From the NCBI GenBank assembly GCA_037176885.1, contig JAWWNJ010000306.1, positions 1 to 64,000 of the forward strand: a stretch of 64,000 nt of DNA, in the 5' to 3' direction. Both the position numbers and the translations under genes were made by a program. Below, piece by piece: positions 1-11,705 of this stretch. The notes beneath the pieces were generated by a model. That model was not told the DNA's origin. It saw only the letters and a list, made by a program, of their open reading frames with translations, and did no database searches. This DNA comes from Favolaschia claudopus (lineage: Eukaryota; Basidiomycota; Agaricomycetes; Agaricales; Mycenaceae). Every line of letters begins with the position of its first letter. The stretch's first letter is position 1.

Positions 1-2628
1 CATCCTTTCTTTCCAAGACGTTCTGAACTATGAGATGTCGACTATCAAAGAGGGTCTGCCTGGTCTGCAGCCACTTCCTTTCAGCCGCAATGTAGTATGC
101 GTCGATCTTGAAGGGCCAGAACTCACCGATTTGATGTTCCTCGATCTTCCGGGTGCGTACCCCGCCGTTCAGTCTGCAAAATAAATAAACATTTCGTTTC
201 ATAGGGCTCATCGCAAACGCTGACACCGAAATTATAAATCTGGTTGAAGAGATGGTAGTATCTTACATCAAAGGAAATTCCCTCATCCTGGTGGCCCTCC
301 CTATGACAGGTGCTGAATTCCGATCATGCCTCGCTCACTGACTGACGGTCACCCGCACTTACAGACGACATTGAGAATCAAAAGGCTTTGCGTCTTGCCC
401 GCCAGGTCGACCCTCACGGTGCCCGTACAATTGGTAATGACTCTTCGCTTACGATGGAAAGGCCGCCATAGCTCACTACCCACCCAGGTGTCTTGACCAA
501 ACCCGACATGTTGACCGAGGGGTCAAATATGCGGGAGCTCTGGTTGGATGTGATCGAAGGTCGCAGCAAGCACCAGCTCCTGCATGGTTATTTCTGTACG
601 CGTCAGCCCGATGACGCCGAGCGACGCAAGAATATCACCGTGCGTGAGGCAAGAAGTGCAGAAAATGAATTCTTCTCGCAGACCCTGCCGTGGTCAGGAA
701 CGGCCCATAAAAATCGTTTTGGGACGGAAAACTTGGTCTCAACGCTTAGCACTCCTGCTCGTTCAAATCATTAACGACAGGTGAGTTGATTCTACATGTG
801 TCATGAATTCTGTTGACGCCAACTTGAAAGTCTCCCCCGTATCCAATCAATGGCTAACGACCATATCGCTACCTGTCGCCGGGAGCTTGAAGGTTTACCC
901 CCCAAGGCCGTGGGTGACCCGGCGACGCACATGTTGAACCTCATCACCTCGTTCTGCGCTGATATCAGGCAATATGTCGACGGCCAGTCGGATATGAGCA
1001 TCCTGATTCACGAACGGAACGCTGCGTTCACCGAGTTCAGGGGAAGCAATCAATAAAACGCAGCCCAAGTTTGTTGCACAGCTTCCTGGCCAAGCGGGCA
1101 CGCATAACTTTCCCATCCAAATCGATAATGATGTGGGAAAGCTGCCGAGCGCGACAGACCTCATTGCGTCTCAGAAGCCTGTATATCTAACGGACATTCA
1201 GGCGCACATTGCCCAGTACGTTTTTCTTTTTTTTTGTGCACGTTTAAATTGTGTGTTTCTTACACTCTTCTCGAAAGATCTATCACTCGTGAACTCCCCG
1301 GCAATATCCCGTTTTCGGCGAAGAAAACTCTCATTGCTGCTTTCCAGTCGACTTGGCTTGGGTGCGCCGTGAAATGCTTCGACAGCGTCAAGGAGTCAAT
1401 GTTCTCGTTGCTCATGCGTTGTATCAATGATCAATTTGGCCGCTACAGCCGGTTGCAAAATAAATTACAGTGTGTAGAGCTCGTTCGTGGTCGGGCCATT
1501 TGCAGCATCGACTAATTGGCTTGTCGGGCAGGATGTGCATCACCACAACAGCACAAAAGCACTTCTTGTCGTGTGCGGAGACTTTGATGGCGATACTGAA
1601 TGCTGAGCAGATGCCTTATACTCAAAATACACATTATCTGCAAGCGTCAACGGAGAAGTGGTTGGGTCGATACAAGGACGAGCGGGCTGGTAACAAGAGA
1701 AACAATACAGAGGAGGAGCCGGCTGGCAAGCGTCGCAGGCTAAACACCGACCCACAACCGTCCGCGTCGACATCTCGAGAGGACATGTGTAAGTACATTT
1801 GGTCATCCGCATAGATTATCTCGTTCAGAGTTGTTTTTCTCGCAGTCAAATTTGGCCCAGCCCCTGGGCTTAGTACCCCAGCCGCCGCCTTTGGAGCCTC
1901 CACCGCTGCGTTCGGTACACCTATGACTGCATTCGGTGCCGCCTCATCTTCGAGCAGCGCATTCAAAACGGCGAAAAAATGTGCCCGGGCCGGCGTTTGG
2001 GAATCAAGCGGCGCGAACCCTGCGCAGGGATTCCACGCTTATGCTACCAAGCAACAGACACCTCGACCCGTTGAAAGGACACCGTCGCCGTCGCCGACTC
2101 CAGTCATCTCGGATGCAGAAAAAATAACAACGTGCTGGCTCAGCTTGCGGATTTGGGGTATACGGGCATCACTGCGGATGATTTTGGGAAGCTGCGCCAG
2201 GCGGACCAGTTTGAGACCGAGATTGCAGTGATGTCGGAGGTTCGGGGGTATTTCCAGGTGCGCTGACTCTAGCTTCGTGTTCTTGTTTCTGATTCCTTCT
2301 TCGTATACCTAGTGTGCCTACAAGGTATGGTCTCGTTGTTTCAAACACTGTCCGCGAACTGACGAGGAACTTAGCGCGTCATTGACATCATCCCGCAGCT
2401 GATCGATTCCCTGTTTCTGAGAACTCTCGCGGCAAGTCTTCAGGGAGAGCTCATCTCGGAATTCGGTCTCGGGGGTGAGAATGCGACTGCCGTATGTGCG
2501 GCGTTGCTCGAAGAAGATCCGGCGCTGGTGGCCAAGCGCGAGGAGCTGTTGGCGCGTAGTCGAAGGCTGGAGAAGGTGCAAGGACAATTGAGGGAATTTG
2601 GGCTCAATAGACCCGTCTCCAATGCTTG
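1..2628 (+). CDS. Dynamin-family GTPase, 5' truncated by window edge
   Basis: A multi-exon gene enters from the left edge, so the P-loop is outside the window. The exon at about 100-160 gives the G3 motif DLPG (in LMFLDLPG). The exon at about 490-640 gives the G4 motif TKPD followed by WLDVIEGR, as in dynamins. The last exons (about 2370-2628) read as a GTPase effector domain, with LLEEDPALVAKREELL near the end and a stop at 2626-2628. A Pro/Ser/Ala-rich stretch with AAFG repeats (about 1845-2120) separates middle and effector parts. Introns are short. The frame breaks at an A6 run (2119-2124), after which NNVLAQLADLGYTG is read in another frame; either a base error or a lesion. The family remodels membranes; the exact subfamily (vacuolar, mitochondrial or Mx-like) cannot be told without the N-terminus. 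Confidence 0.88.
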
Positions 2629-3792
2629 AAGTTGGAGGATATCGTGGGTGGAATAAGATGATCTTGGATACTTGGTATCTTCTTGGTTTTGTGCACCCCT
2701 TCACGACACATACTACAGTTGTTACTCCCAAATAGAGAATGTCGTTATAATAGTTGAGTATTTCTTGTATGTACCGTACATCGTTCGTTGTAGTATCATT
2801 GCTCTAATTTTTTTATGGCACCGCATACCTTTTTTTGTTAGCTTTGGCGAGCCACTCATTGCATGGACGCGCCAAGCTGAAGTGGTACCAAATTAGACCA
2901 CGTGCCAAGACATCATGATCTCCAATTCTTTCTCTTTTCAATTCTCTCCACAGCCCAGACGGACCTTGGATGAATAATCGTGCTATATAGGCTTGACCAC
3001 TAGTGTCTAGCATACCATCCAGAAACACCCCATGCTCGGACAAGCTCAAATAGCAAAGTATCTCGACCAATGTGAAGGTTCGAGAACTGCGATTGAGGAA
3101 GTGCTCAGTGGGTATATCGTCTGGTGAGGCAGCTCCAAGAAGAGGTTTTCATTCGCTTTGCTCATTCTCTCGGTCGTTTGCAAGGAAATACATCAAGGGC
3201 GCGACTTCTGAACGTGTCCTCACCAAACTCAGGTATCTGACGATATATTTGCGCGTAACGTATGTTGCTGCTATCCATTCAATGTAGCTGTCCTGCTAAT
3301 ATCATACCTTCAAGTGGCCGCCGTCATATTCTCGAGACGGCGGCAGATATCTTCACAATATTGTCATTGGAGGTCAGTCGAGGTGGCGGGCGTGTGGGGC
3401 TTTTACCCAGTAGGTTCTATCTTCATGGGCTGCGTTCAAGACTTACATCCATGGACGCAGCTATGTCCGTTCCAGGCAAGGCGGTGTGGAACCAGATTCG
3501 CCGTGCTGCTCCTTCTAACCGCCCTCCTGGCCACAGATTCAGTTTAACGGCGGGCCCCGGACCAGTTCAGGCCTTTTTGTCCATAACACAAAGCCGGCCT
3601 TCACGATATAACGAAGATCCGATGCCGACGCCGTATTCTGAAAGATAGTACGCCGCTCTGGCTTGACTGTGAGCTTCCAACTGAATGCGTTGATTCTTAT
3701 CCTATAGTTTTGCGGCCCGCATCCTGCTCAGAGGAGTGCCGCCCGCAGCGATGGTACGGGAGCAGCACGCTAGCGCGATTGCAACGACGCTC
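2629..3792. other. No gene recognised
   Basis: About 1.16 kb between the dynamin stop and the short repeat. Open frames here are short, lack recognisable motifs and have no consistent intron pattern. I see nothing I can support. Confidence 0.4.
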
Positions 3793-3900
3793 CCGCCGTA
3801 CCTCAGTCGAGAAGAACATGAGCAACAACCGCCGTACACCAGTCGAGAGTATCGCGATGAAGAGCCGCCGTACACAAGTCGGGATAGCGGGGCCACCGCT
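3793..3900. repeat. 36-bp tandem repeat, three imperfect units
   Basis: Units begin at 3793, 3829 and 3865, each with a core CCGCCGTAC followed by AGTCG. The 36-bp period is a multiple of three. In the plus frame each unit reads PPY-(L/T)-SR plus charged residues (12 residues per unit), inside an open frame from 3736 to 4245. In the minus frame it reads YGG-rich. Whether either frame is expressed is unknown; no family is recognised. Confidence 0.65.
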
Positions 3901-4885
3901 CCTCACTGCATAGTCTGCGGAAACGGACAATTTTTCTACGCTTCACGGTTTCATTTTCTAGCTTGTAAGATGTTCAGTATTGGTTGGTACAGTAAATGTT
4001 GGTCTAGTGAATGTTGGTCCACGGATGTATTTTTGCGAGGATGCAATGGAAAAGATTTTCCAGTCATACAGAAATCTAAGTCAGTAGCAACTAGCAAGAG
4101 TTTTTCTCACTTCCGCGGGACTGAAAATCGGCTCAGCCACGGTTGTGCACAACGTAGCGAACATTCATCCATTCAAAGACTTGCAATTACAGTCTATAGT
4201 CTCTATACATACACTGTCACTTTATCATGGGTACAAACTCGTTGAGGGACGACAATGCTAATGCACTCACCGTTTCGTTCACGGCCTATGTAGCTCGTCA
4301 CAGCAAGCGCGTCTAAGCGTATCAAGGGAAATCGAGTTCGAGGGTTGCAGGTTTCGCGCGAATTCTACAAGGCAAATCAACTCCCTGATCAGCGAGGACG
4401 AAAGATGAAGACGGACAATTGAGGTGTATACAATTAAGGAGGTTTCGCATGTGATACGGTCTTAATGTTCCAGTTTGCTTGTGCCGGAAAGGTTTTTGAG
4501 GCATTGATTATTTTGAAGAGAAGTAAAACCTGCAGCTAACGATGAGACCCCGGACGCAGACAGTAAGAAGAAACCCACGAGATATTAACCCAACCCAGTA
4601 TCATACTCCAGATAGCAATGTGCGGTTCTTGTTGCATCATCTTTTTTGTCGTTCCTCGGAATCGTAGCACGCAGAGTCGAAAAGCAAATAAAAAAGAGAC
4701 ATGGCACAGTCGTACAGCATCCTTCCAAGCTCGGTCTTGCATGTCCAGAAATCATTCGAAGCAAACCAGTCTAGTCCAGTCCAGCAATCATGATGGTGGC
4801 GGTTCGATCCACCGCGAGCAGCCGAAAAAACAATCAAGCAATAAGCAATACGAGTCCGGGTAGTTGGAGGAGGGATAGAGAAAGA
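3901..4885. other. No gene recognised
   Basis: The tail of the repeat-bearing open frame ends at 4245; the remaining sequence to the RRM gene stop has no frame with recognisable motifs. It probably includes the 3' untranslated region of the minus-strand RRM gene. Confidence 0.4.
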
Positions 4886-6600
4886 CTAGACGTAGTATCC
4901 AATGTCGCGCGACGGAGTGCGCACATACACGGTGTCGGGGTTCCACCTAGGCGGGAGAGTGTTAGAAAAAACGAGTCCGAAACGTGACTTCGGAAATACT
5001 GACCGACTAGAAAGCAGCTCATTGGCGCCATATGTCGAGGGGGACTCGAATTGAGGGAACGGAACGGTCGCATAGAACTGTTGCTGCAAGAGTTCAGGGC
5101 TGCGGTATTGACGCCCGAGTGGCCTAAATCCATGCTCGACTCCAGTCAAAAACTTGATTCCCAACATTACGTCCATCAAAAGAGCGGCTTGTGAGTCGAA
5201 GGTCCACAATGAGACGCAGCAGCGGGCGCAAAAGAACGACAAAGAGGGTAATTAGCGAGGGACATGTTGTTCTGCGTCGAGAAAGCAGTCTGAAACAAGA
5301 AGAGGCGAGTCTGGGACAGAAGCTGGCTCTGCTTCGGGATCCACGAGGTACACTGCTCGAACGGTACATCCAGCGTACGATTCGCCGTTGAGAGCACGAG
5401 ACGCATCTTGCGCTGCGTTGAGGGAAGTATAATGGACGATAGCTGCTGTGATCGCCTTCTTGGACGCGGGGTGCGTAGTCGAGAACATCAGGGAGCCAGA
5501 GATAGCAGATGGAACCAGATCAGGCAGATGAACGATGCGAAGAGACTTGACAATTCCAAAAGGGCACACCAGTCCTCGCAGGTCATCTTCGGAGCCGAAG
5601 AGCAACGAGGGTAGATTAGCGAGTAAGAGCACTTGAGTTGGTACTGCGCTGAGGATCGGTAAAGCTTGCTCTGGGGACATCTTCTTCTCTTCAGGAACGA
5701 GAGGGCGAGGGCAGAGAACCTGGAGGCGGATGAGCTATACCAGCGCGGTCTCCTCCGTCCAAGAAGCCTATACAAAAGGTCGATAGGCTGTTGAAGCAAT
5801 CATAGACGCACAGACCTTTCGAACGTTGAACCACTGCCCCACGAGATATCCATTCCGTTCCCAGTCTTGCTCGTACGACCAAGCGCAGCCATGGCCTGTC
5901 TCGCCTCCTCGTGCGAGGACATGACGACAAAACCACGCCGACGTGACGCGCTATCAAGAGTGGCCAGTATGACGCAGTGCGACACGGTGCCGTGTGGGGT
6001 GAAAAGGGCGGCGAGAGATTGACTATGAAGATTCGATCAGAGATTGCCAGCAACAAAGTTGGCGGGTTGTATACGCACTTCGTCATGCCAAAGGGCACCC
6101 CAAGGACATAAAGATTGCGGCGTGTATCGGTACGCTTTACCTGTTGGCCGCCATGAGATGGAAGAGGCGAAGCTGCACGAACAACGGGCGAAACAACGCT
6201 ACGAGCAGTGATTAGTTCCATGAGAGTGACCATTGAACGATACTCACAGAGGCGATCCAGCGATGTTGTACCCATTCATACACAGAGCCTTCCTATGAAG
6301 AAATTGAACAACTAATCACTCAACGAACAACTGAACACACCCTCGCCGAGTCCGCCGTGAAGAAAGTGATCTCCAGCGCGTCGTCCGAGTCCCGCGAGGT
6401 GCGAATATCGCCTATAAGGGTGCTGAACAGCGCGAGCGCCTCAAGGCGATTCACTGACAAAACCAAAATTCAGCGTGGTCGACGCGTCCAACTAAACGCG
6501 AGGAACACATACCGTTTTGCGGGATATTTTCGACCGATACCGCGTTTGTCTCGCGACTGAATTTGAAGATGGGGCCGGAGAGGGAGGGTGTATGAACCAT
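4886..6600 (-). CDS. RNA-binding protein with three RRM domains
   Basis: Reading right to left, the first exon starts at ATG 6600 (MVHTPSLSGPIFKF...). A first RRM is assembled over three exons (AVSVENIPQN, then EITFFTADSAR, then KALCMNGYNIAGSPL) with clean phase. The second RRM (about 6110-5850) has the RNP2-like NLYVLGVPFGM and RNP1-like RRRGFVVM. The third starts near 5640 (TQVLLLANLPSLLFGSEDDL, PFGIVKSLRIVHLP). The C-terminus (about 5150-4886) is a short tail ending DIGYYV. Introns are about 50 nt. RRM proteins of this layout act in mRNA binding or processing; the ortholog is not identified. An earlier in-frame ATG at 6675 exists, but the residues before 6600 are hydrophobic and look like leader sequence rather than protein. 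Confidence 0.85.
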
Positions 6601-6921
6601 GATATCGATATTCAAGAAAAAAGGATGATGGAAGTAGAGGAACAAGAAAGAAACCAAATTGATTCTAGTTTTCAAACCAACGCAACAACAGTGGATTAAG
6701 CAAGTTTTTTGAGACGACTAAAAAGGGCATGTGTTTCAATGGTCATTGCATACTACTTATCTAGACGACTTGACGCTTCTACATGGATGGAAAGTGACTG
6801 TATTAATTCCTTGCACAAAAGGTATATAATGAAGAAGTCCCCAAAGGAAGGTGATGGAACGTGAACCAAGCCGTTCGAAAAACAGACAGAGAAGGAAGGA
6901 AAAAATCCGTTAGTAAGTCAG
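6601..6921. other. Intergenic, no gene seen
   Basis: 321 bp between the start of the RRM gene and the stop of the cysteine-rich gene, both on the minus strand. It must hold the RRM gene promoter and the 3' end of the neighbour. No clear TATA box was found. Confidence 0.5.
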
Positions 6922-9900
6922 TTAGTGGCTGAGGCGACGGGCATGACCATCGGCGTGCGATGATCTCTTCTTCTTGTGGGTCTCGACGCACGAATCCCCA
7001 CCGGTCGACACTTCGAAGTCCCCAATGCACTTGGTCACCAAGCACGCACCGTGCACGCAGCTGACGTCTGAGACGTTGGCGATGGCACTGCAATCTTGAC
7101 CCGTGCCGTCCGCCTCTAAACCCACACATCCACCGCACGACTCGAGAGAAGTCTGGACGTCAACACACTCCAATTGCGCAACTCCAGCGGCGATGGGACA
7201 GAGCATGTGGTGGCGGGGGCAGCTGATAACTTTCTGGGGAGCGCGAGGAACGTTCGAGGGCGTATTGTTGGGCGTGCAATGCTCGGAACCGCGCCTCGAA
7301 TGCTGGTTGGGAGGGCAAGACGTGCATCCAGCGTAACCACCAGGGCCGTAGGTGTTACGCGGGCACTCGTAGCAGTGGCGGTCAGCTCCATAGTGGAAGC
7401 CAGGAGGGCAGCCCTTGGGCTGGCACTGACCAGGCCCCTTGCGACGACCGCATCCGAATCCACGAGGGCAGTTGAGGCAGTGAGAGGCGCCTGCGTCCGA
7501 GTACGTGTCTTCGGGGCACTCGTCGCACGACGTGGAGCCGGGGTTGGCACTGAACGTACCAGCCGGGCAGGCGACGCATTGACCGTTTTTGACGTAGCGA
7601 CCAGCGGGGCAAGCAGGCGGGGGTGCATTGGGACGAGTGAGTAGAGCCCTGATAAAGATTGAGTAAGGCTGATTGAAGATGAAGATGAGGAAGGCACGTA
7701 CGCGTCCGCAAGTGTGTCCTGTGGGGCAAGGAGTGCAGCTGCCAGCACCGCCACTCGAGAACGTATTGGCCGGACATTGACTGCACGTCGCGGAGTTGGG
7801 GCTGGAGCTGTAGGTCCCGGCCGCGCAAGGAGTACATTGGCCGTTGTTCACATACTTGCCAGCAGGGCAAGTAGCCGTGCATGCGGACGCGCTGGTCGAA
7901 CCCTGTATGATGGTATGAGATGATAAAAAATCGAGTGAAGTTGTGAAGACTTACAGGGAAGGAAGTATAGCCGGTTGGGCAGTGGGTGCAAGTGGCGGTT
8001 CCGCCGCGGGAGAAAGAGTTGGCTGGGCACTCGGTGCAAGAAGAGAAGTCGCGTCCGCTGTAAGAACCAGCAGGGGCAGCTGCTGCACTCATGGCCGTCG
8101 ATGAAGCTTCCAGCAGGGCACGAAACAGGCGAGCAAGTGGATGAACCCTATATAGCGAGATCTATTAGCAGCTGTTAGACGGCAGGGACCAAGCACATAC
8201 AGCTCGAGACTTGGTGCTCGCAGGGCAATCGCTGCAGCTCGTCGCTCCAGGACCAGAGATCGTATTGGCAGGGCAGTTAGTGCAAGATGTAGAATCGGGG
8301 CTGGAGCTAAACGTTCCCGACGAGCAGGAGGTACATTGACGATTATGGAGGTAGCTTCCGGCCGGGCACGACGGCGCGGTACATTGAGACGAAGCAGTCG
8401 ATCGCTATTAGGCATGAGTCAGTTTGCAAGAAGCAGATAGGAAGGCATGGATGCATACGGAGGGGGCAAGTGTGGCCGGTAGGGCAGTTTGTGCAGGTTC
8501 CCGCACCACGTCCGGAGAAAGTGTTGGCGGGACAGTCAGTGCACGACGCGGCGTTGGGGCCTGAGCTGAAGGTGCCGGCGTCACAAGGGGTACATTGACC
8601 ATTTTGGAGGTAGTTTCCGGCTACGCAAGGAGCGGTGCATTGCGAGATATGGGTTGAGCCCTAGACGTACGCAGGTGAACAGACGAATAATTTATGCGAG
8701 TGAAAACGTACGGCTCTGCAAGTATGACCGGTGGGGCATGCCGTGCAGCTGGACGCTCCGGCGGCAGAGAATGTGTTGGCAGGACATTGACTGCAAGTAT
8801 TGGAATCCCGTCCGCTGTAAGTTCCCTCGGGACATGTCGAGCAAGAATTTCCATCGATGAAACTGCCGCGAGGGCAAGAAACAGGAGTGCAAGTTGCTGA
8901 ACCCTATCATCTGGATAAGGCGGGGTCGGAAGAAAGAAGAGAAAAAACAATACCGCTCTCGAGGTTGAGCCAGGAGGGCAAGATGTACAGGTGGACGCCC
9001 CGGGGGTGGAGATGGTGTTCGCAGCGCAAGGTGTGCACGAGGAGGCACCGGGTCCACTGAATGTTCCCGCAGCGCACGAAGAGCACGAGTTACCGCGGCG
9101 ATATGAACCAGCAGCGCAATAGCAGTCGTTTGCGCAAGTCGCTCCCTGTGATAACGATGAGACCAGAGTCATCGAACATAGACAAACACCATACAGGGTT
9201 GGAGGTTTGGCCGCTCGGGCAAGAGACACAGGCGTTAGAATCGTCACTAGATGATAATAAGCAATAAAGACTAGCCAGGGGCTTCACACAAAAGAAAGCT
9301 AACCGGTATTTTCCGGCATCGCAAGTGGCTTTGCGAACGCATCCACCCGAGCCCTAAACAAGACTTGAATACGCAGCCAGATGGAATAAGAATCAGCCTC
9401 ACGGCATAAAAGGTGAAGTCGTCCGAGCAGCAGTAGTTGGGGCACTTAGAAACAGTGCTTCCGGTAACCATAAGGGCGCCATTGGAGGGGCTCTGAAAAC
9501 TTGTCAGATACAAGTCATGAAAAAACTGGAATACACTCAACATATTCTGCAAGGCGGATTCGTCGTCAATACAAATGGATGCAACCCACCGATAAAAAAA
9601 AGAAGAAACGTACTACAGGTGGCGCTACCGGTATACCTGCAAGTCACAAAAAACTCAGCATCTTGAAAGAGAGATGAATAATCCTAGACTGACGCGCAGT
9701 TAATGGAGTTGGACGTTTCGGAACTCGACGTAAGAGTGCGCCCAGAGATAGCGGGGCATGATTCCTTTTGAGAGATAAGAACGCGTAGAAAATGTTGAAG
9801 CAAGAAAGTTACTGACACAGACGCCGTTGGTGCGAGGCAGCAAGTCGGCGGCGACAAGGGGAGAAGAGAGCGCGACAAGGAGCGAAAGTGTGCCAATCAT

Positions 9901-9930
9901 GTGGGACGGCAGCCTGTGGAGAAGGAACAT
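6922..9930 (-). CDS. Secreted cysteine-rich repeat protein with C-terminal CPL1-like domain
   Basis: The start at 9930 gives MFLLHRLPSHMIGTLSLLV..., a plausible signal peptide ending near PLVAADLLPR; ATG 9900 is the alternative. The body consists of repeated Cys-rich modules of the ephrin-receptor-like/TNFR-like kind (CPAGTYS...C..CPANTFS...C..CPTGHT). Introns of about 45-70 nt recur at the same place in each module, with exon starts at 9145, 8903, 8660, 8404, 8147 and 7902. The last about 100 residues (about 7230-6922) lose the repeat and read CPRHHMLCPIA..., LESCGGCVGL, GQDCSAI, CVHGACLVTKCIGDF, which matches the CPL1-like domain found in secreted basidiomycete proteins (family knowledge). 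It ends in a basic KKKRSSH tail. The likely place is cell wall or outside the cell; no enzyme motif is visible. Confidence 0.85.
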
Positions 9931-10390
9931 AATGGCTCCTGGAGTGAAGGAAACGAAGGCGAGCTCGGAGCAGGGTCGACGACAGCTAGACCGGACTAAC
10001 TCCCTCTCTATAAAAGCCTGTCGGGTCAAAGGTTTTAATTGTGCCCCTAGTTAGTGGTGCCCTGATCGTATTCAAACAGTCTCTTGGCCATTAATGGACC
10101 CCTCAGAATGCAGGTAGAGAGGTCCAGCCCCCGAAATTATACGGTTATACACTTTCAAGTTGGAATGTTCGCAGAAAGGTTAAACTCGTATCCATTGCAG
10201 TTGAGCTTTCGAGCAAAGTTTCTGGTGAATCTAGTATTGTTTGCGATTCTATTCGTGTCTTTAGGAGGAGACAGCGGGACAAAGGAGTTGGATCGAGAGA
10301 AGTGACATAGTGAGGGTTGCAGCCAAACAGCGTCACACATCGCGGACGTAACTACCTTTGACTCACCCCAAATCCTTAGCTTGGACCACA
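9931..10390. other. Intergenic between divergent genes
   Basis: Separates the minus-strand cysteine-rich gene and the plus-strand Rpc17 gene. A TATAAAAG string lies at about 10010 on the plus strand, but it is nearly 400 bp from the Rpc17 start, so I assign it no role. No other gene is seen. Confidence 0.45.
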
Positions 10391-11174
10391 ATGGAGGCTC
10401 GTCCCAGTATTCGAATATAACACGCGTCGTGTAACCTTACAAGTAGGTTGTGAATCCTCGGGCAGCCCTTCTATCCAACTACGAAGTTTTATCCCTTCTG
10501 CGGGATCTCGAGAGCGATCAGCTCGCTCGCACAAAGACAGCACACCGCATTAAGAAAGAGGAGGAAGCCTCAGGGTTGGGTTCGACGGTTCCTGTTGGTG
10601 GTGGAAAAGATCCTACTGTCGTGGACGTCTGTGAAAACCTGAGAACAGTGTCTTTTGAGGTAATTTTGGCTTGGCAGAATTTCGCTGCAAACCAAACTCA
10701 TGGACCATGGAGGCAATTCAATACCTTTCTGCCGACTACCAACCCACTGCCTCTCAGACTCCCCAAGCTATTACTCAACTGGTCAAGTCCCTTGCGCCTT
10801 ACGAACTTACTAAAGCAGAAAAATTACAAATCGTAAATCTGGCACCTCAAAACCACATCGAGCTCTATGTTGTGAGTTTTTTTTTTTTATCATCTCAGTT
10901 TGATACGGGTTTTCAATTTTGTGCGTCATAGATCGTAGAGGAACTTGAAGATAGGTTATCGGAACACATGGAAGAAATTTTATCCCATGTCTCAAGTTCG
11001 CTAGTAGTGGATCCAGCTCTAAATCCTGTTTCTCGTGGAACGGTCGTCCGGAACGCGGTGGCAGTTGACGACTGGGAAGAGGGCGATTACCAGTATGTTG
11101 CAGAGGAGTTTGACGACACGGGCACGGGTGCTGGTGTCGAGGGTGATCTTGAAATGGACGGAGACGATGATTGA
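10391..11174 (+). CDS. RPC17: DNA-directed RNA polymerase III subunit Rpc17 (CRCP/RPC9)
   Basis: After splicing the protein begins MEVVNPRAALLSNYEVLSLL, the typical Rpc17/CRCP N-terminus. It continues ENLRTVSFEAIQYLS, LTKAEKLQIVNLAP and VEELEDRLSEHMEEILSHV, matching the HRDC-like Rpb4/Rpc17 fold, and ends in an acidic tail DLEMDGDDD. Exons: 10391-10396, 10447-10659, 10713 to about 10872, and from about 10931 to 11174. The first exon is only ATGGAG, and its intron (10397-10446, 50 nt) would be of the rare GC-AG type. The second intron is 10660-10712. Rpc17 pairs with Rpc25 in the Pol III stalk that contacts initiation factors. Length (about 165 residues) is normal for the family. Confidence 0.9.
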
Positions 11175-11705
11175 TTTTTTAACTGCCGCCGCTGCCAATT
11201 CACAACGTTTCGTTGGCGTTTTTCAAAGATGCACCGATCGTCCATCCGAGTCGTCCGACCAACCGTGATCACTACGGAGTTTATCGGGTATCCCGGCTCG
11301 CAGCGAGCAGTCAAACTCAAAGAGCTTATTCTACATCAAGTATGTACCTACCCCAAGAAAGCCCTTATACGTCTCACCATTCAAAGAACGATTCATGCCT
11401 TACCAATGAGAACCGCCGAGCGACCCGGAAATCTCGAAAATAATTAGTCCTCCTAAGCAAGAGATTGGGGAGAACTGAGACCGAGAGGGGCAACGCGGTG
11501 CCTTTCAGACAAACAGCAATTGGTTCCACCGCGTGGAATCCGGAAATCTCAGATCAAGACTGTCTTCCGCTCCTATCAGACCCCTAGACATAAACAGTCC
11601 GCACATCGTATATAAATCCAATTGAGAATGCCGCCTTCCTTCGTGGTTCACTACACTCATCGCCCTGGTCCACCCTTGTCTACACTTCCACTTTCGTTTT
11701 CGCTA
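11175..11705. other. Intergenic, no gene seen apart from a TATA box
   Basis: Holds the Rpc17 3' end and the promoter of the hydrolase. Open frames here carry no recognisable motif. Confidence 0.45.
11609..11616 (+). promoter_or_regulatory. TATA box of the hydrolase gene
   Basis: TATATAAA lies 90 nt before the ATG at 11706 and is followed by a pyrimidine-rich stretch (CCACTTTCG region). This fits a fungal core promoter with a short 5' leader. Confidence 0.5.

Noticed and set aside
5691..6275. 194-codon minus-strand frame as a gene by itself
   Set aside because: It reads through introns of the RRM gene; only parts of it are exons.
7103..7644. Plus-strand frames over the cysteine-rich gene
   Set aside because: They are antisense shadows of GC-rich Cys/Pro codons and have no start context or motif.
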